Shown here: positions 24,903 to 36,257 of the stretch, in pieces
Numbering within the stretch: position 1 is the stretch's first letter
Layout of the letters: every line of letters begins with the position of its first letter
Source: Marsupella aquatica
Taxonomy: Eukaryota > Marchantiophyta
Length of the DNA: 64,000 nt
Direction of reading: 5' to 3'
NCBI GenBank assembly: GCA_973895155.1
Contig: OZ316891.1
Coordinates: 20,088,001 to 20,152,000 of the forward strand
The notes under the pieces: model-generated
What the model was told of the DNA's origin: nothing
The model's database searches: none
Seen by the model: only the letters and a program-made list of their open reading frames with translations
Made by a program: the position numbers and the translations under genes

Positions 24903-25386
24903 CCATGGAAAAAAAGACTCGATGGGAACCTCTATTGAAACCAACCATGGAGAAAAAGTCTTGATGGGGCCCTCTAGTGAAACAAACCATGGAGAAAAAG
25001 ACTTGAGGGGGCCCTCTAGTGAAACAAACCATGGAGAAAAAGACTTGAGGGGGCCCTCTAGTGAAATATGAAACAAATCATGGAGAAACAAACTTGAGGG
25101 GGCCCTTTAATGAAACATGAAACAAATCATGGAGAAAAAGACTTGATGGGCCCTCTAGCGAAACAAACCATGGAGAAGAATACTTTTAGAGGGCCCTCTA
25201 GTGAAACAAACCATGGAGGAAAAAGACTTGATGGGGCCCTCCAGCGAGACACACGGTGGAGAAAAGCATTTTATGGCGCCCTCTAGCGAAACAAACCATG
25301 GAGAAAAAGACTTTTATGGGGCCCTCTAGTGAAACATGAAACAATTCATGCAGAAAAAGACTTGATGGGGCCCCCTAGTGAAACAA
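24903..25386. repeat. Minisatellite, about 11 units of 42-51 bp
   Basis: Units begin ccatggagaaaaagactt, continue with gatggggccctctag and end gtgaaacaaa. I count eleven, most 42 bp; several are extended by a gtgaaacatgaaacaaat variant. Units diverge by point changes and small indels, so the array is not homogenised. On the minus strand the 42-bp period gives a repeated SLEGPLKSFSPWFV-like peptide over the first units, but the frame breaks in later ones. Confidence 0.93.
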
Positions 25387-26066
25387 CCCCCTCACAAGGC
25401 CCCTTCTTTTGAATGGAACTTGAAGTAGAATAGTGTATGAAGATTCCTGATATAATTTGATTGATTTTGACCATTAGATTCTAACTAGTGGGGTCCCTGG
25501 CTAGGTGGGAAAGTAGGAAAAAAAAACATTGGCTAATTTTGGCCAAAAGTGGGAATAATCCTTACTCAGGTTACGAGTTTGGCACAGGAACACTACCTTC
25601 TATCAGGTGAATTAGTTACTGTAGTTATTACAAAAGAACACTCGATGATTTTTGCTAGAGATCCCAGTAACCAGAATCTGACAGCTTAAATCCAAGGAGA
25701 TCTAATGGTCAGAGGCCAACCTAAGACTAGACAAGGAATATTCTTAAAATTTTATATTTCACACCAGGTAATATATGCCACAACAAAAAATTATTTTAAA
25801 ATGAATTTGAAGCCCCCATGGACCCACAAGGTTTCTTTGAAACCCCCATGGACCACATTTCCCAAAATTTGAGTTTAATTATAATAATTTGATATTCATA
25901 AATTCCAATTTCTTTTTAGCTTTGGGGTTATGCTAGAGGAGTAGGTAAAGTAAATATCCATCAAAGTGACTCTAAATTTTGGGCCATTTTGATGGAGTTT
26001 TTCTTCATAACATGTGGAGGGTAGATTCCATCAGATTAATTTTCATTGTGCTATTATGAAATATTT
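25387..26066. other. Intergenic with dispersed-repeat sequence
   Basis: About 25470-25560 resembles 9940-10080. From about 26030 the sequence (tttcattgtg, then tatgaaatatttggg) belongs to the repeat family whose inverted arms lie at 51968-52137 and 53022-53189. No gene seen. Confidence 0.5.
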
Positions 26067-26071
26067 GGGCT

Positions 26072-26362
26072 TGTTGGGGATAATCTCTATCCCGAGACAC
26101 CATGCACATGTGAACACCATACAAAGTAGTCGACACAGCGAGTACGTGGTTCACCTCACAACTGAGGTTACGTCCACGGAAAGAAAGAGACCTTTACTTC
26201 TCTCTTGCTCCACTTCAACAATGAACTAAAGATCCACCTGGGGCTGGCATCAGCCCTTGTTATATACAGCATGCATCACTGCTAACCTCAGCTAAGTCCT
26301 AACCTGAGTTAGCCTAACTGTGGTTAGCTCTAGAGTCACAAGACTAAGAGCAATACTCAACA
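26072..26362 (-). mobile_element. Solo copia LTR with target-site duplication
   Basis: Minus-strand LTR, 291 bp, running TGTTGAGTATTGC...CCCCAACA and flanked by a perfect 5-bp duplication gggct (26067-26071 and 26363-26367). It shares gtcttgtgactc, ctaaccacagtta, the tatataacaagggctgatgcc TATA region and the tccgtggacgta...gtgtcgact end with the LTRs of elements 1 and 3. No internal sequence remains, as expected after LTR-LTR recombination. It interrupts an older dispersed repeat whose two halves resume on both sides. Confidence 0.9.
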
Positions 26363-26367
26363 GGGCT

Positions 26368-28964
26368 TGTGTTTGTTGTTGTCTCCTCCTTCTCTAGTTG
26401 GCTTGCAGATGCAAAATTAATTCATGGACCCCTTGGCTAATTGAGAAGTCTGCTTTGCTCCTTGCTTTTCTCAACAACAAACCCTAAGCTTTCTAGTACC
26501 TGAGTCATATTTGTAGAAGATGTGTCGCCCTATTTGTCAATGTACTTTCAAATAATTGGAAATTTTGGAGATTTTACTGCAGTTCGACTTTGGCAAGTTT
26601 TGAATTAGAGGTCAATAGTCTCATCACCTTGACGCAACTATTCACCAAATGGAGAAGACAGAGCTTAAGCTTAGAGAAGAGAAGAGAAGAGAAGAGAAGA
26701 GAGAAGTTTGATTATGAATGGAAGCTGGTAGTCATGTTGTGTTGGACAAGTAGGATAGATTTTATAGTTTGTATTGTTTAGATTAGATTTTCTCACAAAA
26801 TCATTGTGGACCCATTCAACGATGGCCTGAGCAGTTTGGCATTCCTTCAACTACCATGCTTTACTTTGCAGGCGGGAGTCAACACCGTGGTTATCACAAG
26901 CAGTTGTCAAAATCATGTCTTTTTACTACATGCAACCAAATTCTCAAGCTAAGAGAGTCAGGATTCAATCCGTGGCAAGTCCATTTGAAATTAGATGAAT
27001 GTCTGATCAATTGAATTGTATCAGTTCGTTGAGTTCAAGTTCGGACCGTAGCTGGCAGTTTGGCATTCCTTCAACTGCCATAAGAATACTTTGCTTTGCA
27101 GGCTGGACGGCATGGTTATCAAGCTAAGAGAGTCAAAATTCAATCTGTGGCAAGTGCATTTGAAACCAGATCAATGTATGTTCAATCAAATAAATTGTAT
27201 CATTTCGTTGAGTTCAAGTTTGGACCATGGCTAGCAGTTTATCTTAATTGCAAAGGGCCAAAATCTTACTCCAGGTGCCAATTACCCTTTAACAAAGAAG
27301 TTATCAAGTTAATTATTAGTCATTATTTATTATATGAAAAATACTTTTTAAATCTTTGAATTTAAGTTTTTAAAGTAGATATGTAAGTAAAATAGTTACA
27401 TAGTGACAGTTTTGTGTCTTGCTCTTTGCATTTCTAATTTTTTTACTTTTCTTTTTACGACATGGCATCCTAAAATTTACACCCAAATTGACACAAACAC
27501 AAATGAAAATTATAAGTTTGATTCACAAAATTGATGAGACTTGTTTGTTGCGGTTATTGTTGACGTGGCACAATGTGGTGCCAGGAATTTTGGAAGAGAC
27601 CTCTCATGGGATCCCTAATAATTAAAAATTTATTTCACGACTGACAAACATGAACTTATAGGGGGCCCAACTCCTACTGACCACCAAAATGTGATGCACA
27701 GGAGCATGGTGTCCAACCTGCCGTCAGTTTTTTAAAAATTAGGTTGGTAGGGACAAAAGGGCTACAAGGGTACTAAGGGTTTGGAAATGAGGGGCTGCAG
27801 GAAATGAGCAGGGGCTACAGGGACTGGGGCCGAACAAGTTCCCTTCAACAGAAGAGCCTCATCAGGGCTTTGTTTCCCTGGAGGGTCCCATCAAGTCTTT
27901 CTCTGCCGACACGGGTCTTCCATTTGACACAAATGGTCCACAACAATTGACCTTGGGACTTGGAGAAACTAATCGCTTTTTGATACCTGAAAAGGTCAAC
28001 ATCCATTTAAGAAAGGTCAGACGACATTTGACATTGGGATTACAGTGAACCAATCACTTTTTGACATTTATTGATACTGTGGAAGGGTACTGTTTCAGTA
28101 GAAAGTAATGATTCAGAGCCCTCCATGTTGGGGAGATATGACCAAGCCTTCTCTGCCAATCGGGCCTCGACCAATTACAAGGCAGGGTCAGTAACAAAAT
28201 TCTCAAATTTCCCACTGACCTTTGTTTTCCTCTTGAGATATAAACGTTCAATGAACTGGTGTTTCTTTCCCACCAACTTCTTTGATGGTAGTGGGGGAGT
28301 CTATCATTATGCTTTCCTAACAGTGATTTTGACAATAAAATTTTCTGCTTGGTCACCATATGTAGTGTGCCACTCGTAGACTGCAGGCTACGTGAGTATT
28401 AGCAATTTCTCTAGCGCAAACTCGATTACACGGCTGTTGTGAGATCCAGGTAACCCAATTTCCCCAACAAATACAAATATGACGGACCGGCCACAACATT
28501 TCAAAGGGGCAACTACCAAACATAGAGGTTAGATCTGCAAAAGCTCATTAGAACCTGTCATGAATCACATCACAGCTTCATTATATCTGAGGAAGATGGT
28601 TACTTCCCCTCATATAATTTTGGAGCAGACACATTCCCTCAAGAATTTGGAAGCAAAAGTAGCTCCAATTTGTAAAACCCCTACTTGAAGTTTAGTGTAA
28701 GGTGGACACGATCCAGCTCACTAAGGGAATTCGCTTCAAATAACTGTCACCAGAGACACGAAAATGAGTATTGCCGATGAGTGCAGACTGTAATCACTGA
28801 AATCTGATGTTGGAGTCACTTTACTCACTGAAGATCTGATATTGTACAGCTGTTGAATGGGTGTTCACTGTCATTTACAGAATGACAACCTCAAGGCGCC
28901 AATTTTTTAATGGCATCTACAAATGTTCTAGACTACGCCCTTCCGTCTGATTCTCCAAAAGCTG
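26368..28964. other. Intergenic, 3' flank of the CYP59 gene
   Basis: No gene recognised. It contains an agaag microsatellite (26673-26707) and an imperfect 220-bp tandem duplication (listed). A stretch at 27890-28240 is duplicated at 17530-17940 and so was part of the ancestral CYP59 locus. The 3' UTR of the CYP59-type gene should lie just below 28965. Confidence 0.5.
26834..27240. repeat. Imperfect tandem duplication, about 220-bp period
   Basis: Copy 1 (26834-27052) and copy 2 (27055-27240) share agtttggcattccttcaact, gctttgcaggc, tcaagctaagagagtca, ttcaatc-gtggcaag and gttgagttcaagtt-ggacc. The second copy lacks about 40 bp. Confidence 0.85.
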
Positions 28965-31900
28965 CTAGACATATGTGGTTGACGACTTTTTAGGATTTCC
29001 ACGTTGGCCTCCAGAGTCCTTCAACGTATACTTCGGCCTTTTTGGTGGTGGAGCATCTTGTTCTCTACCACCGTTGATTTTCGGACAGTCCTTCTTTTGA
29101 TGCCCATACTCCCCACAGTTGAAACATCCACCTCCTTTTCCAGTACTTTGTGTGCGGCCTACACCTGAAGTGATCGAGAACTTATACCACAATTAGAGAG
29201 TCTGAAGCATCCCTACGCATCCCTAGGTGCACAAGCTGCTTGCCAACATGAATAATCTGTCTACCACACAATCTTTCCGCAACTGCTGCTGCAGAAACTG
29301 ACCTTGAGTATCTGTGTCCTTTGAACCAAATCTCCTAAAACGAGTCCACAACTTTGAAACGCTCTGGCTGAAGTCCACATGAATACGGCGGTCATCTATT
29401 AAGACGTTGTCCATCTGCAACATTACACAAACATGATGAGAACCAGATGCTTTCTATTGAAAATTAATGCCGCAGCGAGGAGAAGTCACAGGCAGCAATC
29501 AACATGTCAACCTTCGCAGTTACTTGGATAACAAGACCAATTCAACATATCATGTAGAAAAGTATTCATCTGGAAGACCTAGACATCCATCTTTATTCAG
29601 GCAAAACAGATAAGATAGTAAACGACCAAAAGTTTATCCCAGGGTAAGATGGGAGACTATGCAATTTCTCTATGCGAAGTACCTTAAAGTAGGCTGCTTC
29701 ACATGACTCCTTATTGTCAAACTCTGGAAGTTCGCCCACAATGTTAGCGACGAAAACATGCAGGATGGTCTCATTGTCCACCGTGCTTCGGTTCAAGCTC
29801 CAAGCATCATGAAGTTGGCGAAAGATCGACACTCAGTAAAGGACTAAGATTCACGATCTTCGTACATTCACAGCTACAATAGTATTCTCATATCATCCAA
29901 AATATGATATTTAATGAAACATGAACTACGTTTCGAACAGAAGTACCTATAAAGCCGTAACAAAGGCTATCTCCGGTCTTGTAGTCCCGAATGATATCTG
30001 CCCTGCTTCGGACAAAAATTGTACATATGACATGCTCAGTACTATTCAGTGCACAACAAAGGACAAACATCGGACAGACTATTCACTCAAAAACTAGTAT
30101 GCATTCGAACCACTGTTGAATAACAAGTCCCTTGGAAAATTTGAGCCAGATTTACATCGCATCTAAAAGCCACTGCAATTTCCAAAGGAACAACAAAGGA
30201 AAAAGGATGGTTCATAACTTACGAAACAACTTTCCCAAACCTTGAGAAGATGGTGTCTAGGTCCCCTTCCTACAGAGTTAACAATAAGCAGTCAGAAATA
30301 TTCCAAACTATGATGAACCCAAATCAATCAAACGCGAAGGGAACTTCACAAAACGCTTCGAAAACAAGCGGTACAGAACAAGACAACTTTGTGACAAATG
30401 CACTCTGCTTTGTGTCAAGCTAAGAATGGCTAAGATCTCAGCTTCGCACGAGGCTAGAATGCTGCTCTGTCAAACTCAAGAACCATCCGATATAGGATGT
30501 ATCCATATGTTCTAGAAAAGCATAATCTAAGCTCATGTCTTTTGTAGGGGGGTTGTTTGGGTTGGACTGAATTAATTAAATATTTCGATGGATGGCACGA
30601 CACCCCCTGTAAGCTAAGCGTGGGCCCACACGAAAAGACAGTCGAGAATTCCGAACCCTGGCTCGATACCAAGACCTAAGTGTATCAACAGCGTCGGTCA
30701 AAAACACTAACGAAGCCCCTAAGGTGAAGGAGGAAACCCACCTCTGTGACAGGATTTAGCTTGCAGACAAACAGAACATTCTCGGGCGGTGCAACCTCAG
30801 CCTCTGGTATATCACCAATCTGTAATGAAAACCACTTCCTCGGTTACAAGTGATAGAGAACAAAAACACCAAGCTAGAGTAGCACAAGACGGTCAATGCG
30901 GATCTCAAAGCAAAAGATACCTAAAGACAAAAGCAAAGATATCTGCAGATGGAAAACACTGGACAAACGAGTGGTAAGTTGATTATTTGTCAGCAAACAA
31001 AAGAAAGTCGAACAATCCATGTATTGTGGCATTCAAAGAGCTTGACCACAATTCGAATTACGTGCAGAGGACTTTCATCGACAACTGGACGAATGGCATG
31101 CTAAACATGGATTTAAAGTGTTGCTCAGCTCAAAATTTATAGAAAAACGCGTTCAGGCAAATTCTATACCATTTCCAGCACCACAGCTCGAGAGTGAGCT
31201 TCCTTTTTGCGTATTGACTTATCCAGCTCCTCTGGATCCATTTGCTCATCGAGCGGCACCCAATCATCTTCCAGTCTCACTTCCTCACCCTGCAGAAAAT
31301 TGTAAGGCAGCACTCGGTAAGAAATCAACGGTAATTGTGAACCGGCTCGTCCATAGCATGAAGAGATTCCGTTCAGTATGGAATCCATGCGATGTATACA
31401 TTTGGTCGTTCATGGGAGTTCTAATGCATGGGCTCATAGAAATGCTAAGGTTGATATGAAAGCAATGGCGAACAAACAGCATATTTTCACCAACGTTAGG
31501 TTGCGACTATTGGACTTCAGAAAGATATTACAGCACACCACAATTGTGGGACATAGAACAATAACAGAAATTGCGGCCTGTTCAGACGAGCCCACCAGTC
31601 TTTCTTCTAAGTCCTTTTCCAGCACATTACAGCCTCAACAGTCGACCCGACACTTAACCCAACACAGCATTAAAAGCAATCTCAGAAGAGCTTTAATCTG
31701 AGGCAACTATGATGAGCCAGTGCGATGTACCTCAGCTGGTGGCTTAATTTCAGGTGACTTCTCAGGAATCAGTTCTTCTAGCTGTGGTGGGTCATCAAAT
31801 GGATCATCCAGTACATCCACGTGTTTGATTCTAAAAGCAACATAGCACTGCGTAAGAATATCGGCTGACCAACGGACTCCAACAATGTAAGGAGCTGCCG

Positions 31901-33639
31901 ATTGCCTCTTAATATCGACTACTATCATGCCACTACTCATCTCATCTTGTCGTGAATACTTCCTCACTGCTGCATCTCATGAACAGTAAAGCGATTCTCA
32001 TGCAGTATTAGCATTCTCTAATCCTCATATCGACAATCGATGACGTTTATTGTAAAGGGCCTCCAGAGCCAAAGGACATATGACGCCGTGGCTAGATATT
32101 GATCCAGTGTACCTGATATTTTTGTAAGGGCGCCCCTTGTCGTCCACGTACGCTTCGTTGATTCGCATGAGTGTATCCAATCCTTCTGCTACTTCCCCAA
32201 ATACCTAGTCATGAACACAATACTTCGCAAGGTCAGCAAAAAGATTCACATCAAACTGACAAAGCTGTGACACAAGACGCAATGAGGCAACTCCAACAAC
32301 GAAACTGGTATACAGAGGACCAGACGAAAGATCAAATGGCCATGGCGAGAATTCATCGAAATCTCTTATTGCCGTCTCACAAGCAATTCCCCAAAGTATT
32401 AGCACGAATCTGCCTATTATTGAAAACGCAAAGCGGATGCCAGGAATTGAGATGAGCTCAACTGTGTGTTTTCCATCCAGGTAGTCCAGGCCAGCTCGCA
32501 AAGTGATGTAAAACTGCAGGAAGTCACTCGGCACAGGATGATGCAATTGTAAGTAACGACCATCAGAAAGTTGACTCCACCCAAAATGATTACCAGGAAC
32601 ATACTCATGACACTATTACATTTACGCAACGTGAGAACAACAGGGCCATGAGTCAATTGATACAAAACTAGTTATCTTGCCATGATCACCTGGGAAGCAT
32701 TTAAGTTCTCTCCTGCACTGGCCATGGCAACTGTGCCAATTTTGTCATGTGTTAATTTAGGGTGGAACTCATCATTGAAGAACCTGGCTTGGTCTCCATA
32801 TAAAAATCTGAACAGAGCACAAAACGATTAGTTTAGACACACCTTCGATCATCGATGAAGCAAAGTTGCACGGATCAACAATACTTCTAAATGGGTGTCG
32901 GACACCCTGTAAACTGACGTACTGCCTCGGAAGTAGAATAGCAAAAAGTTTTCAAAGAGAAATGGAGGACAGACGCAAGAAAACCAGCTAGCAATACATT
33001 ATAACTGCCTGGACGACAGAAGAACCCCAAAGTTCACTTAATTCGCAATTAATCTCGGGAATATAGGGAGCCCCTGCAGCCAGGTTTGGTGAGTCTGTAA
33101 GCAAAGTAGCCCATCCACCCTGAGAGCTTCAAAAAACAAGGTCTCTCATTTCCAAAACATTCTGAGCTACCGTGCTTGAAGTCTGTCGCACAAGCATTTG
33201 ACGGATGAAAAAAATATCTCAACAAAGCGCTTCCACTTACTTGTACACAGAGTCCCCTCCGGAGCCTTTGCCGGTGGGATCACCCGTCTGAGCTATGAAA
33301 TCCTTCTTTACATCATGAAAGAGGCAATTGTTGTAGTACTTCATCCTGTAGCGAGATCAACACCCGAACACAGCATTCATTGCTCACATTCCTGCCCTCC
33401 GCTCCAATCAATCAATCAAATCCACCAAAATCTTCACAAGGACTCCGGCGTGCTGCCTTGCCACTCAATCGGAAAGCATCAATTGAAGAAGAGGCTTGGA
33501 GAATGCGAGAACAGGGAGCGAGGGGTTTAGGGCTTACATACTTGCATAATTTCAAAAAATTCTTGGACGTGAGAGGACAGAGGTCCGTATGCAGGTCGAT
33601 GACGATGTCTCCAAAACTAGTGTTGAGAATTACCGCCAT
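28965..33639 (-). CDS. CYP59: CYP59-type multidomain cyclophilin (PPIase + RRM + zinc knuckle), 13 exons
   Basis: Exons on the minus strand: 33639-33542, 33345-33241, 32807-32690, 32513-32463, 32204-32113, 31830-31731, 31289-31170, 30819-30742, 30269-30223, 30002-29947, 29723-29683, 29414-29303 and 29158-28965. They total 1212 nt in one continuous frame, 403 residues. The true ATG is 33637-33639; an upstream in-frame GTG is not the start. Domains: cyclophilin-like 1-157, a charged linker, an RRM at about 241-322 (RNP2 LFVCKL 244-249, RNP1 around 282-290), and a CX2CX4HX4C zinc knuckle (C351, C354, H359, C364). In the cyclophilin domain the position of human CypA R55 is not arginine and W121 is tyrosine (Y118), while H126 is kept (H123), so isomerase activity may be weak. 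Arabidopsis CYP59 is nuclear and links RNA and the RNA polymerase II C-terminal domain. The usual long charged C-terminal tail is absent here. Confidence 0.92.
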
Positions 33640-34057
33640 GATCGCCCGCCCCTCCACCTCCGTTCCTTTCTCGAGTTCAATTCGAGCCCGAGTAAACGAG
33701 AGTAGTAGTCTACATTCGGCGAAAACTCTTCAGAAATACCCCCACAGCTTCGATTGGATGTGTTGCATCAATCCTGCGCTGAAAATGTCACTCGAAGATT
33801 GTCACTCTTTGGAGAAAGTTTACATTCTCAATGTTTCAAGTTTGATGGACCTTAACTCAGTAGTTAAGGTTAGTAACAGTTATGTTTACCAATTTGATAA
33901 TACATCAGTTTTTGTCATAAGATGTGATCATCTGCCATTCTCAATGTTTCAAGTTTGATGGACCTTAACTCAGTAGGTAAGGTTAGTAACAGTTATGTTT
34001 TACCAAATTGATAATACATAACTTTTTGTCATAAGATGTGATCATATGCCATGACCA
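33640..34057. other. 5' flank of CYP59 gene with 113-bp duplication
   Basis: Likely promoter and 5' UTR of the minus-strand CYP59-type gene in its first ~180 bp. It then runs into a tandem duplication and a MITE. No other gene seen. Confidence 0.5.
33823..34050. repeat. Tandem duplication, 113-bp period
   Basis: Copies 33823-33935 and 33936-34050 share cattctcaatgtttcaag, gatggaccttaactcagtag and cataagatgtgatcat with only a few differences. It lies about 200 bp upstream of the CYP59 start codon, so it could affect its promoter. Confidence 0.93.
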
Positions 34058-34060
34058 TAA

Positions 34061-34380
34061 GGGCCGTCTTGCATGTGCAAGGCCCTATGTTTTCCGGCCC
34101 TCAAGTGAACCCGTGTCACTTCAAAATGCTGCAACAGTAAGGCAGTCATGACTGCATATTTTGTGGGGAAGCAAGGGCAAGGGCAGGAAATTTTCCGGCC
34201 CTTGAGGTCCCGAACCTTCAAAAGAGAATACAACAAAATTGCAGCCGGTACAACTGAATGGGCGCGTCACACGTGTTGCATTCTTTGATTGAATTTAGAT
34301 TCAGGTTGACACTTTTCCCCTACATTTGTGGGCTGGTTAGGGCCACTTTTTTGAGGACTTTTGCACATGCAAGACAGCCC
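34061..34380. mobile_element. MITE, PIF/Harbinger (Tourist-like) type
   Basis: A 320-bp element whose 20-bp terminal inverted repeats match at 19 of 20 positions: GGGCCGTCTTGCATGTGCAA at 34061-34080, and the complement of GGGCTGTCTTGCATGTGCAA at 34361-34380. It is flanked by the trinucleotide TAA on both sides (34058-34060 and 34381-34383), the target duplication typical of PIF/Harbinger elements. No coding capacity, so non-autonomous. Confidence 0.85.
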
Positions 34381-34383
34381 TAA

Positions 34384-36107
34384 GTCACTCTAGAGGCTAG
34401 TGAAACAAACCTTTTACATAACTGTGTGAAAAAGTTATGACCATTTGTTTATGGCTAATAGTCTGCAGCATTGAAGGTTTGTGATGCCCTAATGGCTTAT
34501 TCGAAGATCCCCTAGGGAAAGTTTGCGGATAGCAAAAACCAAACTTTCCCAATTTGACCCCACATATTAGTTTTATGCGCAAATGAACTGTTTACAAAGC
34601 ACAGAAATTGATTGGCCTTCAAATCGACCCCAATCCCCACCCGTTGCAGAGCCTTCTTACCTACCCTGCTAGCTAGTCAACTGCATTTACAAAGACTTGA
34701 CCCTGGTAATCAATTGTGTCCAGCCATGACAAGACATGTACACACCAGTGTGGAGCTGATGAGCTCAAGTTTCTACATTACTCTCTAAGGCGAGCTTAGA
34801 GGCTTTGAATTGATGAAGAGTCACTAGCTAGTGTACGTCATCAATGGTCATGAGATTTTTGAGGTCGGAGATGCCACAATTACTTTGAAGTCAGGCTCTT
34901 CCTTCATGAGTCAATCCATTTTGCCAATGGTGCCCATTCGCAAAATCTTTTTCTTTGTGAGAAGTGCAAGAACTTCTCAGATTAGGTCGTTTGAGAGACT
35001 GAAAAAGTTATCCTTTGAATGCTCTTGAACGCTCTTGCATCTGCAGGAGCTGTGGTGAGACTACCCTCATGAGAAAGTCATTGTTGCAAATGTTGTTGTT
35101 GCTGCTATCAATGATACTGATTGCAGGTCTAGGGCTCACCCTGCGTCACCTCTCACCTCCTCTGCTGCTTTTCACCTTCAAACCTTAAGCCTGACATGAA
35201 TGCCAAAAGATGTGAGTATGCGCGTCACGTGTTAACTCTTCATCCATCAAAACATCTATATATAGATTCTCATACACCGTCCAACAAGTGTTGCTAAAGC
35301 TCTTAAATGATTAAATAGAGAGCGCAAATGGTCAAGTATTGAAACATCTATTGTCGATAGTCTTCATTTAAATTTGAGCAGAGTTGTCTTAGAGCTTTCA
35401 ATTGAGAGTAGAACGAAGAGCTTTCTAATGTATCAAACCAAACATCTAGTCTTAGTGCTGGTGCATGATAACCAAATTACATTAGAGTTTGCAGATATCA
35501 ACCAGCTAGGGCCGATGTCTATCTTATCAGTACTAAACCTACTAATCATAATTAGATGGAGACAAAAAAGATGTACTTGTATTTGCAAAGAACAACATGA
35601 TCAGTGCAACCCAAACATGTGTGATTTTCATTGAGAGCCAAAGGACGAAGAACAGCCATTAATCAAGTATGAAGATGGTATCCATGAAGTTTGATTGAGC
35701 TGCTGACATCACTTGGTGAGCATTTTAGAGTGTGTCGACCTCTCTATGATAAGCCTCCATGCTAGGGGGTTAACTAAGCTTATATTTTGGGGTACCACGT
35801 GCAATCCTAGCCTAGTATAAATACACCTAGATTTTATACAAAACATATTCTAAGAATATTCTTCATTTTTAATATTAGTGACTTATTTTATTTTATAAAA
35901 GATATATATTAGAGATTATTTCATAAACATGAGTTTTTAGTACCTCTTTTGGCCTCCTACGTTTTTTTCAAATTTAGTTAATTTCTATCAAAAATACATA
36001 TTTTGGATCACACGTGGTTCCTAAGATTTTTTATAGTCAACCCCTCAAACACTCATGCTCAATTGAGTGTACTAGCAAGTTGATCTTGCTACAACACTGC
36101 TTGTGTT
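34384..36107. other. Intergenic, nothing recognised
   Basis: Non-coding. About 34495-34570 (gaagatcccctagggaaagtt, then aaactttcccaatttgacccc) resembles 19545-19610, another trace of shared repeats. 35820-36000 is strongly AT-rich. Confidence 0.5.
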
Positions 36108-36115
36108 TGGGGTGT

Positions 36116-36257
36116 GGATTGGCGACCGGATATCGGCCCCTTTTTTGTATTTAAAAAACTTGTGAAAAGAGGATGTATGTATGAGAGCCATTGCACAAGC
36201 TACGACTACATGTTAATGTCGAGTGAACAAAAGGGGCCGATATCCGGTCGCCAATCC
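36116..36257. mobile_element. Short foldback/MITE with perfect 29-bp inverted repeats
   Basis: 36116-36144 and 36229-36257 are perfect reverse complements over 29 bp (outer end ggattggcgaccgg, inner end cggcccctttt), separated by 84 bp. Outward from these, eight more positions match with three transition differences, so the ends may reach about 36108 and 36265. No clear target duplication. No coding capacity. It could be a MITE or a foldback able to form a long RNA hairpin. Confidence 0.7.

Noticed and set aside
24807-25091. Minus-strand protein with 14-residue repeats
   Set aside because: It is explained by the 42-bp minisatellite; later units break the frame and no domain or start context supports a gene.
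33640-33657. CYP59 start six codons upstream
   Set aside because: The upstream codon is GTG. The ATG at 33637-33639 gives the conserved N-terminus of the family.
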